The notes below the pieces were generated by a model, which was not told the DNA's origin, did no database searches, and worked only from the letters and a program-made list of their open reading frames with translations. This document shows positions 1 to 9,168 of a stretch of DNA of 46,735 nucleotides, one piece after another; position 1 is the stretch's first letter, and every line of letters begins with the position of its first letter. The stretch lies in NCBI GenBank assembly GCA_026394015.1, contig JAPKZA010000237.1, positions 77,586 through 124,320 of the forward strand, written 5' to 3'. This stretch comes from Acidobacteriota bacterium (GTDB lineage: Bacteria; Acidobacteriota; Terriglobia; Bryobacterales; Bryobacteraceae). The position numbers were made by a program, and so were the translations under genes.

Positions 1-202
1 CCGGCAGGCGATTGCCGCCAATCGTCCGCCCGCTCAGCCCACCGCCTGCGGACATATCATGACCGTCCCAGCCGATCCCGCCATCGACCCTGGCATCATC
101 TCCCGCGACCCGACCAGCACCCCGACCCAGATGCCCATCTTTAATGGCTACCCGCCCTGCTCTTCAGGCGCCTCGCAACAGAACCTCCTGCCTCCTCAAT
201 AG
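1..202 (+). CDS. 3' end of an unknown protein (partial)
   Basis: An open frame enters from the left edge and stops with TAG at 200-202, giving 66 visible residues. The peptide is rich in Pro, Ala and Ser (it ends in NLLPPQ) and I recognise no domain in it. The frame is in the same direction as the receptor gene that follows 100 nt later. Only the C-terminal tail is visible, so no function is assigned. The call rests on an uninterrupted frame and plausible codon use only. Confidence 0.45.
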   Translation, partial: RQAIAANRPPAQPTACGHIMTVPADPAIDPGIISRDPTSTPTQMPIFNGYPPCSSGASQQNLLPPQ

Positions 203-261
203 TTTACGGAGGTGAAACGATTTGTCTATCGCGCTGTGACTTTGATAGGCTATAGCCAGCC

Positions 262-278
262 TTCGCTTCGTAAGCGAA
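262..278 (+). repeat. Small hairpin in the leader of the TonB receptor gene
   Basis: TTCGCTT (262-268) and AAGCGAA (272-278) are perfect inverted repeats around a 3-nt loop, 24 nt before the chosen ATG at 303 and just upstream of the GAGG ribosome site (292-295). It could modulate the leader mRNA, but no T tract follows, so it is not a terminator. I see no convincing -35/-10 pair in the 100 nt upstream. Confidence 0.4.
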
Positions 279-302
279 AATTTGGTCAATCGAGGTTCCT
301 CT

Positions 303-3300
303 ATGAAGAGGTTGTTATCGCTTTGTTCTATCCTTGCCCTACTGTCTCTGCCGATTCTGGCTCAGACTTTCGGCGAAATCACCGGTGAAATCCGCGACTC
401 CTCCGGAGCGCTTGTCCCCGGAGTTAAAGTCACCATCATTAGTGCTGCCACCAATGCCACCCGCCGTGTTGAAACCAACGACGCCGGCATCTACAGCGCT
501 CCTTCACTCCCCCCCGGCATCTACTCGCTCCGCGCCGAAAAGCAGGGCTTCAAATCCGCCACCGCCGCCAGCATCCAGGTGCAGGTGCAGTCCACGGTCC
601 GTTTGGATCTCGATCTGCCCCTCGGCTCGGTTACGGAAACGGTTGAAGTCTCCGGCGCTGTGGCGCTCCTGACCACCGAAAACGCCACCGTCGGAACCGT
701 TATCGAGAACAAGCGCATCGTCGAGCTTCCGCTTAACGGCCGCAACTATCTCCAACTCGTTTCCCTGTCGCCCAACACGTCGACGGGCTTCCCGTCCGCC
801 GGCCAGGCCCGCTCTCGCCAAGGTGCCTTCCGCGCCGAACAGAGCATCGCCGTCGCCGGTCAACGCAGCTCCTTCAACCACTACTCCCTCGACGGCATCG
901 AAAATACGGACCCGAACTTCAACACGTTCGTCATCCAGCCTTCGATCGACGCCTTGCAGGAGTTTAAGGTGCAGACCGGCGTTTATCCCGCCGAGTTCGG
1001 CCGCGCCACCTCCCAAATCAACGTGTTGACCAAGTCCGGTGGCAACCAGTTCCACGGCACCGCTTTCGAGTTCCTCCGCAACGAGAAGCTCGACGCCAAG
1101 AACTACGCCTTCCGCGCCGCCCGCCCCCCGAAGGATCCCTTCAAGTGGAACCAGTACGGTGGAACCCTCAGCGGTCCGGTCATCATCCCGAAAGTGTTCA
1201 ACGGCAAAGACAAGCTCTTCTTCATGGCTAACTATGAAGCGTTCCGTCAGCGCCGCTCCACCCAGTCGCTCTACACCGTCGCCACCGCCGCCATGCAGGG
1301 CGGCAACTTCGACGGCATCGCGAACATCTTCGATCCTCGTACCCGCACCGGTACCGGCAACGACATCACGTCGCTCCCCTTCCCCGGTAACGTCATTCCC
1401 ACCAACCGGATTGACCCGCTCTCCACCAAACTGCTCGAGTTCTACCGCAAGCCCAATCTCGGTGGCGTTGCCCGGAACTTTCAACAGTCCCAGGGCGCTC
1501 CGATCAACCGCGACCAGTTTATCCTCCGTATGGACTTCGTCGAATCGTCGAAGTCGCAGTGGGCCGGTCGTTATAGCTGGGGCGACGAAGTGCAGTACAA
1601 CGAAGGGTTCCGTCTCAATGGCGCCCAAGTGCTGACCAACGTCGAACAGTACATGGGCAGCAACACCCGCACCTTGAGCCCCAATATCGTCAACGAAACC
1701 CGTTTCGGCATGACCCGTTTCTACAACTCCACCGCCCGCGAACTCGCCGGCGTCCGCGACGTTGTGAAGGAACTCGGCATCACCGGCCTCAACACCGGCG
1801 CACCCATCACCTGGGGCATCCCATCCGTCGGCATTACCAACTGGCAGGGCCTCGGCGACGACTCCGAAGGGCCGTACGAAAACAAGAACCGCTCCATGCA
1901 GTTCCTGAACAACACGTCCTGGATTCGCGGCAAGCATAGCTTCCGCTTCGGTGGCGAAATCCGTCAGGACCAGTTCAATCAGGATGGCAACCAGTTCGCG
2001 CGCGGTTCGTTCGGCTTTGAGCCCAACGCCACCCGCCGTGGCCCGGCCGGGACCAACCTCGGCGGCGATGGCTTCGCAGATTTCCTCCTCGGTGAAGTTC
2101 GCCGTGGGGAAACCGCCGTCGCCATTGGCAGCGCTCGCTTCCGCGCCACCAGCTTCGTCCTCTACCTCGACGATTCCTGGAAGGTGTCCAGCAAGCTAAC
2201 CCTTTCGCTCGGCCTCCGGTACGAGAATACCCCCCCGTGGACGGATACTACCGGCAAGCTCTTCACCGCCGCGATTCCCGCCATGGACTCTACCCCGAAC
2301 GTAGCGGACCGCAGCCGCTATCCGGTCTTTGTCCGTCAGGGCAACGGCACCAACCCCTACGACGGCATCCTGGTCCGCTGGCCCGGTATCGACGTCGTCC
2401 AGGACGGCCGCCTCGGCAATCGTCTCGTCAAGCGCGATAACAACGATTTCGCGCCCCGCATCGGCATCACCTACAACCCTTCAGAAAAATGGGTCATCCG
2501 TTCGGGTATCGGCATGTTCTACGCGCAAGATACCGGCAACCCCCGCTTCGATATGGCTCGCAACATCGCTGGCCGCTTCCGGCAGGAATCGAGCAGCGAT
2601 CGTCCGGACCGCCAATGGGGCAATGTGTTCCGCGAAATCTCCGGAGCCGTCGCCCAAGTGCCGAATCCGTACACCTTCGCTAACCTCTACGACCGCCGCA
2701 CCCCCTACGTCATGCAGTATCTGTTTAACGTGCAGCGCGAGTTCAACAAAAACCTCGTCCTCGAAGCCGGCTATCTCGGTTCCATCTCCCGGAAACTGGA
2801 GTCGCTCCGCGCGGTCAATGAGTCCATCCCCGGCACCACCGGTTCGGTCATCAGCCGCGCTCCGTACCCCAACTTCGGGCGCATCCAGCTCGTCGACAAC
2901 GGCGGCCGTGGCAACTACAACTCGCTCGGCATGAAGCTCACCAAGCGGTACTCGAGCGGCTTCAGCGCGCTTGTCTCCTACACCTACGCCAAGTCGATCG
3001 ATGAAACCAGCGGCATCCGCGTCAACGATGGCGACACCCTCTTCCCGCAGAACAGCTATTGCATGCGCTGCGAAAGAGCCCTGTCGACGTTTGATACCCG
3101 CCACCGTTTCGTAACCTCGCTCCTCTATGACCTGCCCTTCGGCAAGGGCCGCAAGATGAACATCGCTAACCCGGTGCTCAATGTGGTGGCCGGCGGTTGG
3201 CAAGTCGGTTCCATCGTCACGGCCAGCACCGGCTTCCCGTTGACGGTGGTCAGCGGCAGCGACGTCTCCAACACCGGCGCCGGCTTCGACCGTCCGAACT

Positions 3301-3644
3301 ACAACTCGGGCGTCGATCCGAACCTGTCCAACCCCGACCCCGCCCGTTGGTTCAACGTCGCGGCCTACTCCGTCCAACCTCGCGGCACCTTCGGCAACGT
3401 CGGTCGGAACACCCTCATCAGCCCCTCCATCCTCTCGTGGGACTTCTCCGCGTTGAAGAACTTTAACCTGCCCTTTGCCGAGGGTCACTCTCTGCAATTC
3501 CGCTTCGAAGCCTTCAACCTGCCGAACCACCCGAACTGGGGCAATCCGGATACGAACGTTGGTAACCCGACGAACTTCGGCACCATCGGCGGTACCCGGA
3601 CCAACATGCGGAACCTCCAACTCGCTCTGAAGTACAACTTCTAA
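303..3644 (+). CDS. TonB-dependent receptor, Oar-like, with N-terminal carboxypeptidase-regulatory domain
   Basis: Predicted outer-membrane transporter or adhesin-type receptor of 1113 residues. ATG at 303 is preferred over the TTG at 282 because it has GAGG 7 nt upstream and begins a clean signal peptide (MKRLLSLCSILALLSLPILA, cut near residue 21). Residues about 24-105 form a carboxypeptidase-regulatory (Cna-B-like) beta-sandwich (GEITGEIRDSSGALVPGVKV). Residues about 115-240 look like the plug (LPLNGRNYLQLVSLSPN). The rest is a large beta-barrel rich in Tyr/Asn/Gly strands ending in an aromatic residue (ALKYNF). Such receptors are strongly expanded in Acidobacteriota and usually have unknown substrates, often thought to be polysaccharides. 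It stands alone, closed by a strong terminator, so it is probably monocistronic. Confidence 0.9.
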   Translation: MKRLLSLCSILALLSLPILAQTFGEITGEIRDSSGALVPGVKVTIISAATNATRRVETNDAGIYSAPSLPPGIYSLRAEKQGFKSATAASIQVQVQSTVRLDLDLPLGSVTETVEVSGAVALLTTENATVGTVIENKRIVELPLNGRNYLQLVSLSPNTSTGFPSAGQARSRQGAFRAEQSIAVAGQRSSFNHYSLDGIENTDPNFNTFVIQPSIDALQEFKVQTGVYPAEFGRATSQINVLTKSGGNQFHGTAFEFLRNEKLDAKNYAFRAARPPKDPFKWNQYGGTLSGPVIIPKVFNGKDKLFFMANYEAFRQRRSTQSLYTVATAAMQGGNFDGIANIFDPRTRTGTGNDITSLPFPGNVIPTNRIDPLSTKLLEFYRKPNLGGVARNFQQSQGAPINRDQFILRMDFVESSKSQWAGRYSWGDEVQYNEGFRLNGAQVLTNVEQYMGSNTRTLSPNIVNETRFGMTRFYNSTARELAGVRDVVKELGITGLNTGAPITWGIPSVGITNWQGLGDDSEGPYENKNRSMQFLNNTSWIRGKHSFRFGGEIRQDQFNQDGNQFARGSFGFEPNATRRGPAGTNLGGDGFADFLLGEVRRGETAVAIGSARFRATSFVLYLDDSWKVSSKLTLSLGLRYENTPPWTDTTGKLFTAAIPAMDSTPNVADRSRYPVFVRQGNGTNPYDGILVRWPGIDVVQDGRLGNRLVKRDNNDFAPRIGITYNPSEKWVIRSGIGMFYAQDTGNPRFDMARNIAGRFRQESSSDRPDRQWGNVFREISGAVAQVPNPYTFANLYDRRTPYVMQYLFNVQREFNKNLVLEAGYLGSISRKLESLRAVNESIPGTTGSVISRAPYPNFGRIQLVDNGGRGNYNSLGMKLTKRYSSGFSALVSYTYAKSIDETSGIRVNDGDTLFPQNSYCMRCERALSTFDTRHRFVTSLLYDLPFGKGRKMNIANPVLNVVAGGWQVGSIVTASTGFPLTVVSGSDVSNTGAGFDRPNYNSGVDPNLSNPDPARWFNVAAYSVQPRGTFGNVGRNTLISPSILSWDFSALKNFNLPFAEGHSLQFRFEAFNLPNHPNWGNPDTNVGNPTNFGTIGGTRTNMRNLQLALKYNF

Positions 3645-3663
3645 GCGAAAACGAACCCAACCT

Positions 3664-3717
3664 CTACGGCCCGCCACCCCATCCACCCTGGAGGGGGTGG
3701 CGGGCCGTAGTTTTTTT
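3664..3717 (+). terminator. Intrinsic terminator after the TonB receptor
   Basis: A perfect 17-bp stem (left arm 3664-3680, right arm 3694-3710) encloses a 13-nt loop and is followed at once by seven T (3711-3717). It starts 19 nt after the receptor stop codon. Few hairpins in the window are this clean. It isolates the receptor from the gene at 3776. Confidence 0.95.
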
Positions 3718-3775
3718 CATCCGCCCTAAACCTTACGCCCGGCCCGGTCGATACCTAAGGTGAGGTCCTTAGCCC

Positions 3776-5350
3776 ATGGCTCTTTCCCTGATCGCGTTAC
3801 CCGGCTCCAGTTTCGAATTCATCCTCGGTCCCCCCACCCTAACCTCCAAATCAGCCGATGGCTGGAGCGCCCTCAGCGGCAACCTCGCCGCCGCCCTAAC
3901 CACAACTGGCCTCGCCCGCCAACGCCTCCAGTTCCCCTGGACCTGGCTCGCCCGGCTCGAAGATCTTCCTCTGCCCTCGGCGATGATCACTTCGCTCACC
4001 GCCGGCGGGGTCGTCTATGCGATCGAACTCGCCGCCATGCTCGGCCGCAATATCCCCCTGGCCCCCCGCGTCCGCCACGATCTCGAAGCCTGCTGCCGCC
4101 GACTCGGCATCGAACCCGGCCTTCCCTTGCCGGAATGGTGGTCGACGAACGTCGACGTCCTGGAGACCTCCTTCGGCGACCAGGTAAAGTTTAAGGTAGC
4201 CGACCACATCTCCTGGCAGTTGCCGCTGAGTATCCCCCAGCCGCCCCATCTTATGCCTGTCGGCGCCGCCCCCCTCAACCGTTCGACCACCGAACCGAGC
4301 TGGACCAGCGCCCCCGTCGGTCTCGCCGTCCCCGCCGTCCAACGTCCAACCGTAGCCCTTGAAAACCCCCGTCCCGTCGATCCCCTCGTAACCTTCACTG
4401 TCCCCCGCCCGGGCCAAGTGCAGCTGATCCTCGCGCACCCCGTCCCCCTCCAACCCGACGACTGCGTCTGGCTTTGGCAAACTGAGGAAATCGAACCAAG
4501 TTGCTACCGCATCGCCCGTGAAGAAGGGGCCGCCTGGACCGTTGAAGGAGTCCCCGGCGCCGATCGCGTCTTCGCCGCTTCGCTCGATCGCGGTGGCATC
4601 TGCCTCGGCTCGGCCTTCCGTTCCTCCTCCGACATCGCCGTTGCCATTCTCTCCTCGGAAGGCTGGGAATGTACCGCTTCCTGGCTCCGCTGGTGCCGGG
4701 TGCCCGTCGCTGACGGCGTGGTCCGTCGCTCCGTCGCTCGCCGCGTCAAAGCTGAACCCGAGTCCTCCCTGGCCGCCTGGCTCTCCCCCACCGGCCCCGA
4801 CGGACTTGCCTACCCGGATGCCTCGTCCTCCTCCGAACTTCTCCACGAATTTTTCGCTGACTGGTGGGCCAGCGCCGACGAAGCCGATGCCATGCTCCGC
4901 GCCGCCAACCTCCAAGGTGACGACCCCGACGCCTGGGTCCGCCTCACTGCGGCTAATCCCATTCTGCTCGGCCAGATCCTCGCCGCCGGTTGGCGGTACA
5001 AGCCCGCCCGGCATCGCAAAGTCCTACTCGCCGCCGTCTGCGACCGCCTCGCACTCGACATCGTGCCCGACGGCCAAGGCGGAGAAGCCCACTGGGAACT
5101 CGCCGAACACACCGCTCTCGTCCACGCCGCCCAGGAATGGGGTGTCGGCGAGTGGATGTTCACGTCTCAAGGACAGGTCAGCGCCCTCATCGACTGGGCC
5201 AACGGCAAGCCCGTCCCCCCGGAAATCCGCCGTCGGTGGCTCAGCGCCTGGGCCGGACGCCGCACGTGCCAATGGACCGCCCTTCACGTCGTACGCGAGC
5301 TAATCGCCGAAGTCGGCGAAAAAACCCGAAGCGCCTCCTCTAACGGCTAA
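3776..5350 (+). CDS. Hypothetical protein, 524 residues, unknown family
   Basis: No family recognised. ATG at 3776 has GAGG 10 nt upstream (3762-3765). The protein begins with a hydrophobic but not signal-like stretch, is rich in Ala, Pro and Trp, and carries a Pro-rich middle (about residues 165-215). The C-terminal third (from about residue 350) looks helical, with motifs such as [19 protein letters not shown] and [19 protein letters not shown]. No signal peptide or clear membrane segment is seen. It follows the receptor terminator and converges with thiG, overlapping its end by 11 nt, so it is its own unit. It sits 1.1 kb before the T6SS operon but nothing ties it to secretion. Codon use matches its neighbours, so it appears native. 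Confidence 0.75.
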   Translation: MALSLIALPGSSFEFILGPPTLTSKSADGWSALSGNLAAALTTTGLARQRLQFPWTWLARLEDLPLPSAMITSLTAGGVVYAIELAAMLGRNIPLAPRVRHDLEACCRRLGIEPGLPLPEWWSTNVDVLETSFGDQVKFKVADHISWQLPLSIPQPPHLMPVGAAPLNRSTTEPSWTSAPVGLAVPAVQRPTVALENPRPVDPLVTFTVPRPGQVQLILAHPVPLQPDDCVWLWQTEEIEPSCYRIAREEGAAWTVEGVPGADRVFAASLDRGGICLGSAFRSSSDIAVAILSSEGWECTASWLRWCRVPVADGVVRRSVARRVKAEPESSLAAWLSPTGPDGLAYPDASSSSELLHEFFADWWASADEADAMLRAANLQGDDPDAWVRLTAANPILLGQILAAGWRYKPARHRKVLLAAVCDRLALDIVPDGQGGEAHWELAEHTALVHAAQEWGVGEWMFTSQGQVSALIDWANGKPVPPEIRRRWLSAWAGRRTCQWTALHVVRELIAEVGEKTRSASSNG

Positions 5351-6116
5351 CCCCCGTCATCGGACTCGAAGCACTCGCATACAGCCGCCGCGGCATCCGC
5401 CCAGCCAAAAACGATAACCGGCCCGCGATCACCCCGTGCTTCATCGCCTCCGCCATCCTCGGAGCATCGCCAGCCTCGGCAATCGCCGTGTTCATCAGGA
5501 TCCCGTCGTAGCCCAACTCCATCGCAATCGCCGCGTCGCTCGCCGTCCCCACCCCCGCGTCCACAATCAGCGGCACGGACGTAATCTTTTCCCGCAAAAT
5601 TCGCAAATTCGTCATATTCTGGATCCCCAACCCCGATCCGATCGGCGCCGCCAGCGGCATCACCGCCGCCGCCCCCGCGTCTACCAAACGTCGCGCGTTA
5701 ATCAAGTCGTCCGTCGTATACGGCAGAACGACAAACCCCTCTTTCACCAGCACCCGCGTCGCCTCCAGCAACCCCTCGTTGTCTGGAAAAAGAGTCTCCG
5801 GGTCCCCTATAACCTCCAGCTTCACCCAATGCGATAACCCGACCTCCCGGCCCAAGCGGGCCGCCCGGATCGCCTCGTCCGCCGTAAAACACGCCGCCGT
5901 GTTCGGCAATAGAAAATACTCATCCCGCGGAATGTAGTCCAGCAGCGACTCCTGCGTCCGATCCGTCAGGTTCACCCGTCGCACCGCCACCGTCACCACC
6001 TCCGCCCCCGAGGCCTTGTGGCACTCGGCCATCTCCTGGTTGGAACGGTACTTCCCGGTTCCTACCAGCAAACGCGAACGGAACGTCCGCCCAGCAATCG
6101 TAATTCCATCCGGCAT
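5340..6116 (-). CDS. thiG: Thiazole synthase ThiG
   Basis: Cytosolic enzyme that forms the thiazole phosphate moiety of thiamine from 1-deoxy-D-xylulose 5-phosphate, dehydroglycine and ThiS thiocarboxylate. The 258-residue length is typical. Family marks include the N-terminal [13 protein letters not shown], the Schiff-base lysine in HWVKLEV (K99), and the (beta/alpha)8 phosphate-binding stretches [10 protein letters not shown] and [12 protein letters not shown] followed by GVLMNTAIA-type sequence (here [11 protein letters not shown]). ThiS and ThiH/ThiO are not adjacent, so its partners must lie elsewhere. The ATG at 6116 has AAGGG directly upstream. Its 3' end overlaps the converging hypothetical gene by 11 nt. 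Confidence 0.95.
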   Translation of the reverse strand: MPDGITIAGRTFRSRLLVGTGKYRSNQEMAECHKASGAEVVTVAVRRVNLTDRTQESLLDYIPRDEYFLLPNTAACFTADEAIRAARLGREVGLSHWVKLEVIGDPETLFPDNEGLLEATRVLVKEGFVVLPYTTDDLINARRLVDAGAAAVMPLAAPIGSGLGIQNMTNLRILREKITSVPLIVDAGVGTASDAAIAMELGYDGILMNTAIAEAGDAPRMAEAMKHGVIAGRLSFLAGRMPRRLYASASSPMTGVSR

Positions 6117-6475
6117 CCCTTAATTCTACGCCCCCAATCGCTTTTCTGGTGATACGAATTCCCCGCTCGCGCCACTTCACTTCGGGACCGCGTTCTGCCT
6201 GCCGAGCAGTAACTTCCGAGAAAAAAGTCTAAGATTTTACATTGGCGATGATTGGTTTCGCTTGCGGAATACGCGTTTCTACATAGCAGTTGCCGGAAAG
6301 AATCTTAGCGATACTTGGGACGCACCTATTTCACTTGACTGCCCTTCAACACACAGATATACTCCAATCGGATCAGTACGAATAGCTGGATTCCGGCGCC
6401 GTGTGTCGAAGCGCCCAATTGTTGTCTGTTGGAAGAATTTTACCGAGCATCGCCTCAGGAGAATACGAGGACCAT
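6117..6475. other. Intergenic region between thiG and the T6SS operon
   Basis: About 360 nt between divergent genes. It is more AT-rich than the surroundings and carries the promoter at 6335-6363. A short open frame crossing it (6262-6501) lacks coding character and overlaps tssB, so I do not call it. Nothing else recognisable was seen. Confidence 0.6.
6335..6363 (+). promoter_or_regulatory. Sigma70-type promoter of the T6SS operon
   Basis: TTGACT (6335-6340) and TATACT (6358-6363) are separated by exactly 17 nt and each matches the consensus at 5 of 6 positions. Transcription would start near 6370, leaving a leader of about 105 nt before tssB. This is the best promoter seen in the window and implies housekeeping-sigma expression of the secretion genes, unless a repressor acts on the long leader. 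Confidence 0.7.
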
Positions 6476-6994
6476 ATGGCAAGAGAGAGCACGCAGCATA
6501 AAATTGATCGTGTTCGGCCGCCCAGAGTGCAGATCACGTACGATGTCGAAATCGGCGACGCGATCGAACTCAAAGAGCTGCCGTTCGTGATGGGCGTCTT
6601 GGGCGACTTTACCGGTCAGCCCGTAGAGCCGCTTCCCCGACTAAGGGACCGGAAGTTCGTCGAGGTCAACCCCGACAACTTCGATCAGGTGCTGGAGGGA
6701 ATGAAACCCCACCTAGCCTTCTCGGTCGAAAACAAACTGAGCGAAGATTCCGACGCCGGACAGCTCAAAGTAGATTTGAAGTTCTCTAGCCTAGATGACT
6801 TCAACCCGGAAAACGTTGCCAAACAGGTGAAGCCGCTCAAAGAGTTGCTCGACCTCCGCACCCGTCTCTCCGACCTCCGTGGCACCCTCCAGACCAACGA
6901 AAAGCTGGAAGAAGCGCTCATGGACGCGATCAAAGACTCCGGCAAGATGGATAAACTCAAGGCGGAACTCGGCACCGGAGGCGAAGAGCAATGA
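6476..6994 (+). CDS. tssB: T6SS contractile sheath small subunit TssB (VipA)
   Basis: Small sheath subunit that pairs with TssC to form the contractile tail sheath. ATG 6476 is chosen because AGGAG and GAGGA lie just upstream and the 172-residue product matches family length; an upstream TTG/GTG-type extension would add unrelated residues. Family signals are RVQITYDVEIGDAIELKELP near the N-terminus, PFVMGVLGDFTG, a region RKFVEVNPDNFDQVL and the C-terminal helix LLDLRTRLSDLRGTL. It is the first gene of the operon and overlaps tssC by 4 nt (ATGA), indicating translational coupling. TssB is also the partner of TagJ/HsiE1 in systems carrying that accessory protein, relevant because tagJ is broken here. 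Confidence 0.95.
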   Translation: MARESTQHKIDRVRPPRVQITYDVEIGDAIELKELPFVMGVLGDFTGQPVEPLPRLRDRKFVEVNPDNFDQVLEGMKPHLAFSVENKLSEDSDAGQLKVDLKFSSLDDFNPENVAKQVKPLKELLDLRTRLSDLRGTLQTNEKLEEALMDAIKDSGKMDKLKAELGTGGEEQ

Positions 6995-8475
6995 GCGACG
7001 CACAGAAGGCGCAAGCTTCAGCCCAGGAACAAACCCTCGAACTCGGACTGCTCGACCAAATCGTCGAACAGGGTAAAGTGGGCACCGACACGGCCAGCAA
7101 AGAACGCGGCAAGTCGCTCATCAAAGAGTTCGTCCAGCAGGTCCTCCAGGGGCAGATGACCGTTTCGCGCGACACCGAGGCGATGATCAACGCCCGCATC
7201 GCGCAGATCGACCATCTCATCTCCATCCAACTCAACGAAGTCATGCATCACCCCTCGTTCCAGAAGCTCGAAGGCTCCTGGCGTGGGTTGAAGTACATGA
7301 TGGACCAGAGCGAAACCAACGACATGTTGAAGATCAAGGTCCTCAACGTTTCGAAGAAAGACCTCCTTCGCGACCTCCAGCGCGCCCCTGAGTTCGATCA
7401 GAGCGCGATGTTCAAAAAGGTGTACGAAGAAGAGTTCGGCGTCTTCGGCGGCGCGCCTTTTGCTGCCTTGGTCGGCGACTACGAATTCGGCAAGCACCCG
7501 GAAGACATCGAACTCCTCGAACGCGTCAGCAACGTCGCAGCGGCCGCCCACGCGCCGTTTTTGACCGCTGCCTCGAACGAACTCTTCAACCTCGAAAGCT
7601 ACACCAGCCTCGATCAACCCCGCGACCTCGGCAAAATCTTCGACACCACCGAGTACGCCAAGTGGAAAAGCTTCCGCGCCACCGAAGATTCGCGCTACGT
7701 CGGCATGTGCCTGCCCCGCATTCTGGGCCGCTTGCCGTATGGCCCGGATACCAAGCCGGTCGAAGCCTTCAACTACCAGGAAGGAGTGGATGGGACAGAG
7801 CACAACAAGTACCTCTGGTCCAATGCCGCTTATGCCCTCGGAGCTCGTCTTACCAACAGCTTCGCCAAGCACCACTGGTGCGCGGCGATCCGCGGCGTCG
7901 AAGGCGGCGGTCTCGTGGACGGTCTCGCCGTGCATAACTTCCGTACCGACGATGGCGACATCGCCATGAAGTGCCCCACCGAAGTGCCCATCACCGACCG
8001 CCGGGAAAAGGAATTGGCCGACCTCGGCTTCATTCCGCTGGTCCATTGCAAAGGCACGGACTACGCCGCGTTCTTCAGCGTTCAGTCGGCCCAAAAGCCC
8101 AAACTGTACGACAAAGACGCCGCTAACGCCAACGCCCGGCTCTCCGCCCAACTGCCCTACATTCTCGCCGTCAGCCGCTTTGCCCACTACCTCAAAGCCA
8201 TGATGCGCGACAAGATCGGCAGCTTCATGTCCCGTTCGTCCTGCGAATCGTTCCTCAACCAGTGGATCTCGCAGTACGTGCTCCTCGACGACGATGCGTC
8301 GCCGGACATGAAAGCCAAGTACCCCCTCCGCGAAGCTCGTATTGATGTCAGTGAGATTCCCGGCAAGCCCGGCGCTTACCGTGCCGTGTCGTTCCTGAAG
8401 CCGCACTTCCAGTTGGACGAACTCAGCGTTTCGCTCCGGTTGGTGGCAGACCTGCCGCCTCCGTCGAAGGGCTAA
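6991..8475 (+). CDS. tssC: T6SS contractile sheath large subunit TssC (VipB)
   Basis: Large sheath subunit, 494 residues, the normal length. Recognisable by the conserved N-terminal core (LDQIVEQGKV, LNEVMHHPSFQKLEGSWRGL), the central FGALVGDYEF-type motif (AALVGDYEFGKHPEDIELL), the CLPRILGRLPYG stretch and the C-terminal QLPYILAVSRFAHYLKAMMRDKIGS. It polymerises with TssB around the Hcp tube and drives ejection when it contracts. It overlaps tssB by 4 nt. A nested hairpin follows the stop codon, before hcp. Confidence 0.97.
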   Translation: MSDAQKAQASAQEQTLELGLLDQIVEQGKVGTDTASKERGKSLIKEFVQQVLQGQMTVSRDTEAMINARIAQIDHLISIQLNEVMHHPSFQKLEGSWRGLKYMMDQSETNDMLKIKVLNVSKKDLLRDLQRAPEFDQSAMFKKVYEEEFGVFGGAPFAALVGDYEFGKHPEDIELLERVSNVAAAAHAPFLTAASNELFNLESYTSLDQPRDLGKIFDTTEYAKWKSFRATEDSRYVGMCLPRILGRLPYGPDTKPVEAFNYQEGVDGTEHNKYLWSNAAYALGARLTNSFAKHHWCAAIRGVEGGGLVDGLAVHNFRTDDGDIAMKCPTEVPITDRREKELADLGFIPLVHCKGTDYAAFFSVQSAQKPKLYDKDAANANARLSAQLPYILAVSRFAHYLKAMMRDKIGSFMSRSSCESFLNQWISQYVLLDDDASPDMKAKYPLREARIDVSEIPGKPGAYRAVSFLKPHFQLDELSVSLRLVADLPPPSKG

Positions 8476-8482
8476 ATTTGTT

Positions 8483-8518
8483 CGCGGGGGTTGATGGGAA
8501 ATCCCGCCCACCCCCGCG
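8483..8518 (+). repeat. Nested hairpin between tssC and hcp
   Basis: CGCGGGGGT (8483-8491) pairs with ACCCCCGCG (8510-8518), and a small inner hairpin GGGA/TCCC (8496-8499, 8502-8505) lies inside. No T tract follows, so full termination is unlikely. It could stabilise the upstream tssBC message or mark a processing point that lets hcp accumulate separately. Confidence 0.6.
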
Positions 8519-8520
8519 TT

Positions 8521-8557
8521 ACTTAGTGAACCGGCTTTTACAGGCTGACTTAGTGAA
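8521..8557 (+). repeat. Direct repeat ACTTAGTGAA x2 upstream of hcp
   Basis: ACTTAGTGAA occurs at 8521-8530 and again at 8548-8557, so the copies start 27 nt apart. They lie in the 160-nt gap ahead of hcp, which is long for this otherwise tightly packed operon. The spacing places both copies near one DNA face, as for a regulator site, but no promoter in this gap is convincing. Confidence 0.4.
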
Positions 8558-8635
8558 GAGCTTGCGGTGACTAACCCGAGAGACTTCATTCACCCCACAA
8601 CATAAGTTTCTAAAGTAAATCAGGAGAATACTCAA

Positions 8636-9130
8636 ATGCCAATGGACATGTTTATCACGCTCGACGGAATTGTCGGCGAGTCGACCGACGACAAGCACGC
8701 AAAATGGATCGAGGTCCTCAGCTTCACCCACGGGATGAGCCAGATCATCGGCGGAAGCCGCTCTTCGCAAGGTGGCGCCACCGGCGGCCGCGTCGACATC
8801 CAGGACTTCAACTTCCACAAGAGCACGGACGCGACCACCCCGAAGCTCCAGCTGTTCTGCTGTAACGGCACCCACATCAAGAAGGGTACCTTTGAAGTGT
8901 GTAAGGCCACCGGCGACAAAACCGTGTTCTACACGATCGTAATGGAAGACATCCTCATCTCCAGCTACGGCGCCACCGGTGCCCGCAACGGCGACGGCGT
9001 CCCGTCCGAGTCGGTAACCCTCAACCCCGGCAAGTACGAATGGACCTACACCCAGACTGACCAGAAGACCGGTAAGGCTGGCGGTAAGATCGCCTCCAAC
9101 TGGAGCCTGATCACCAACAAGGGCGCCTAG
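8636..9130 (+). CDS. hcp: T6SS inner-tube protein Hcp (TssD)
   Basis: Hcp hexamers stack into the tube that is shot out by sheath contraction and can carry small effectors. The 164-residue product is family length, begins with the typical MPMDMFITLDGIVGES, and contains the beta-barrel signatures IEVLSFTHGMSQ and GGRVDIQDFNFHKSTD. ATG 8636 has AGGAG 9 nt upstream, a strong site fitting high expression. It lies in its expected place after tssBC, with a structured 160-nt spacer that may allow separate expression. Confidence 0.95.
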   Translation: MPMDMFITLDGIVGESTDDKHAKWIEVLSFTHGMSQIIGGSRSSQGGATGGRVDIQDFNFHKSTDATTPKLQLFCCNGTHIKKGTFEVCKATGDKTVFYTIVMEDILISSYGATGARNGDGVPSESVTLNPGKYEWTYTQTDQKTGKAGGKIASNWSLITNKGA

Positions 9131-9168
9131 TTCGGCCCCCTGCCCTTCCGCGGCATAGCCTTTCAAAA

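Noticed and set aside
504-1937. Long minus-strand open frame opposite the TonB receptor
   Set aside because: Low-complexity Gly/Ala/Val/Asp translation typical of the antisense of a C-ending-codon gene; no family features.
6262-6501. Small open frame between thiG and tssB
   Set aside because: Non-ATG start, overlaps tssB and spans the T6SS promoter; codons do not look coding.
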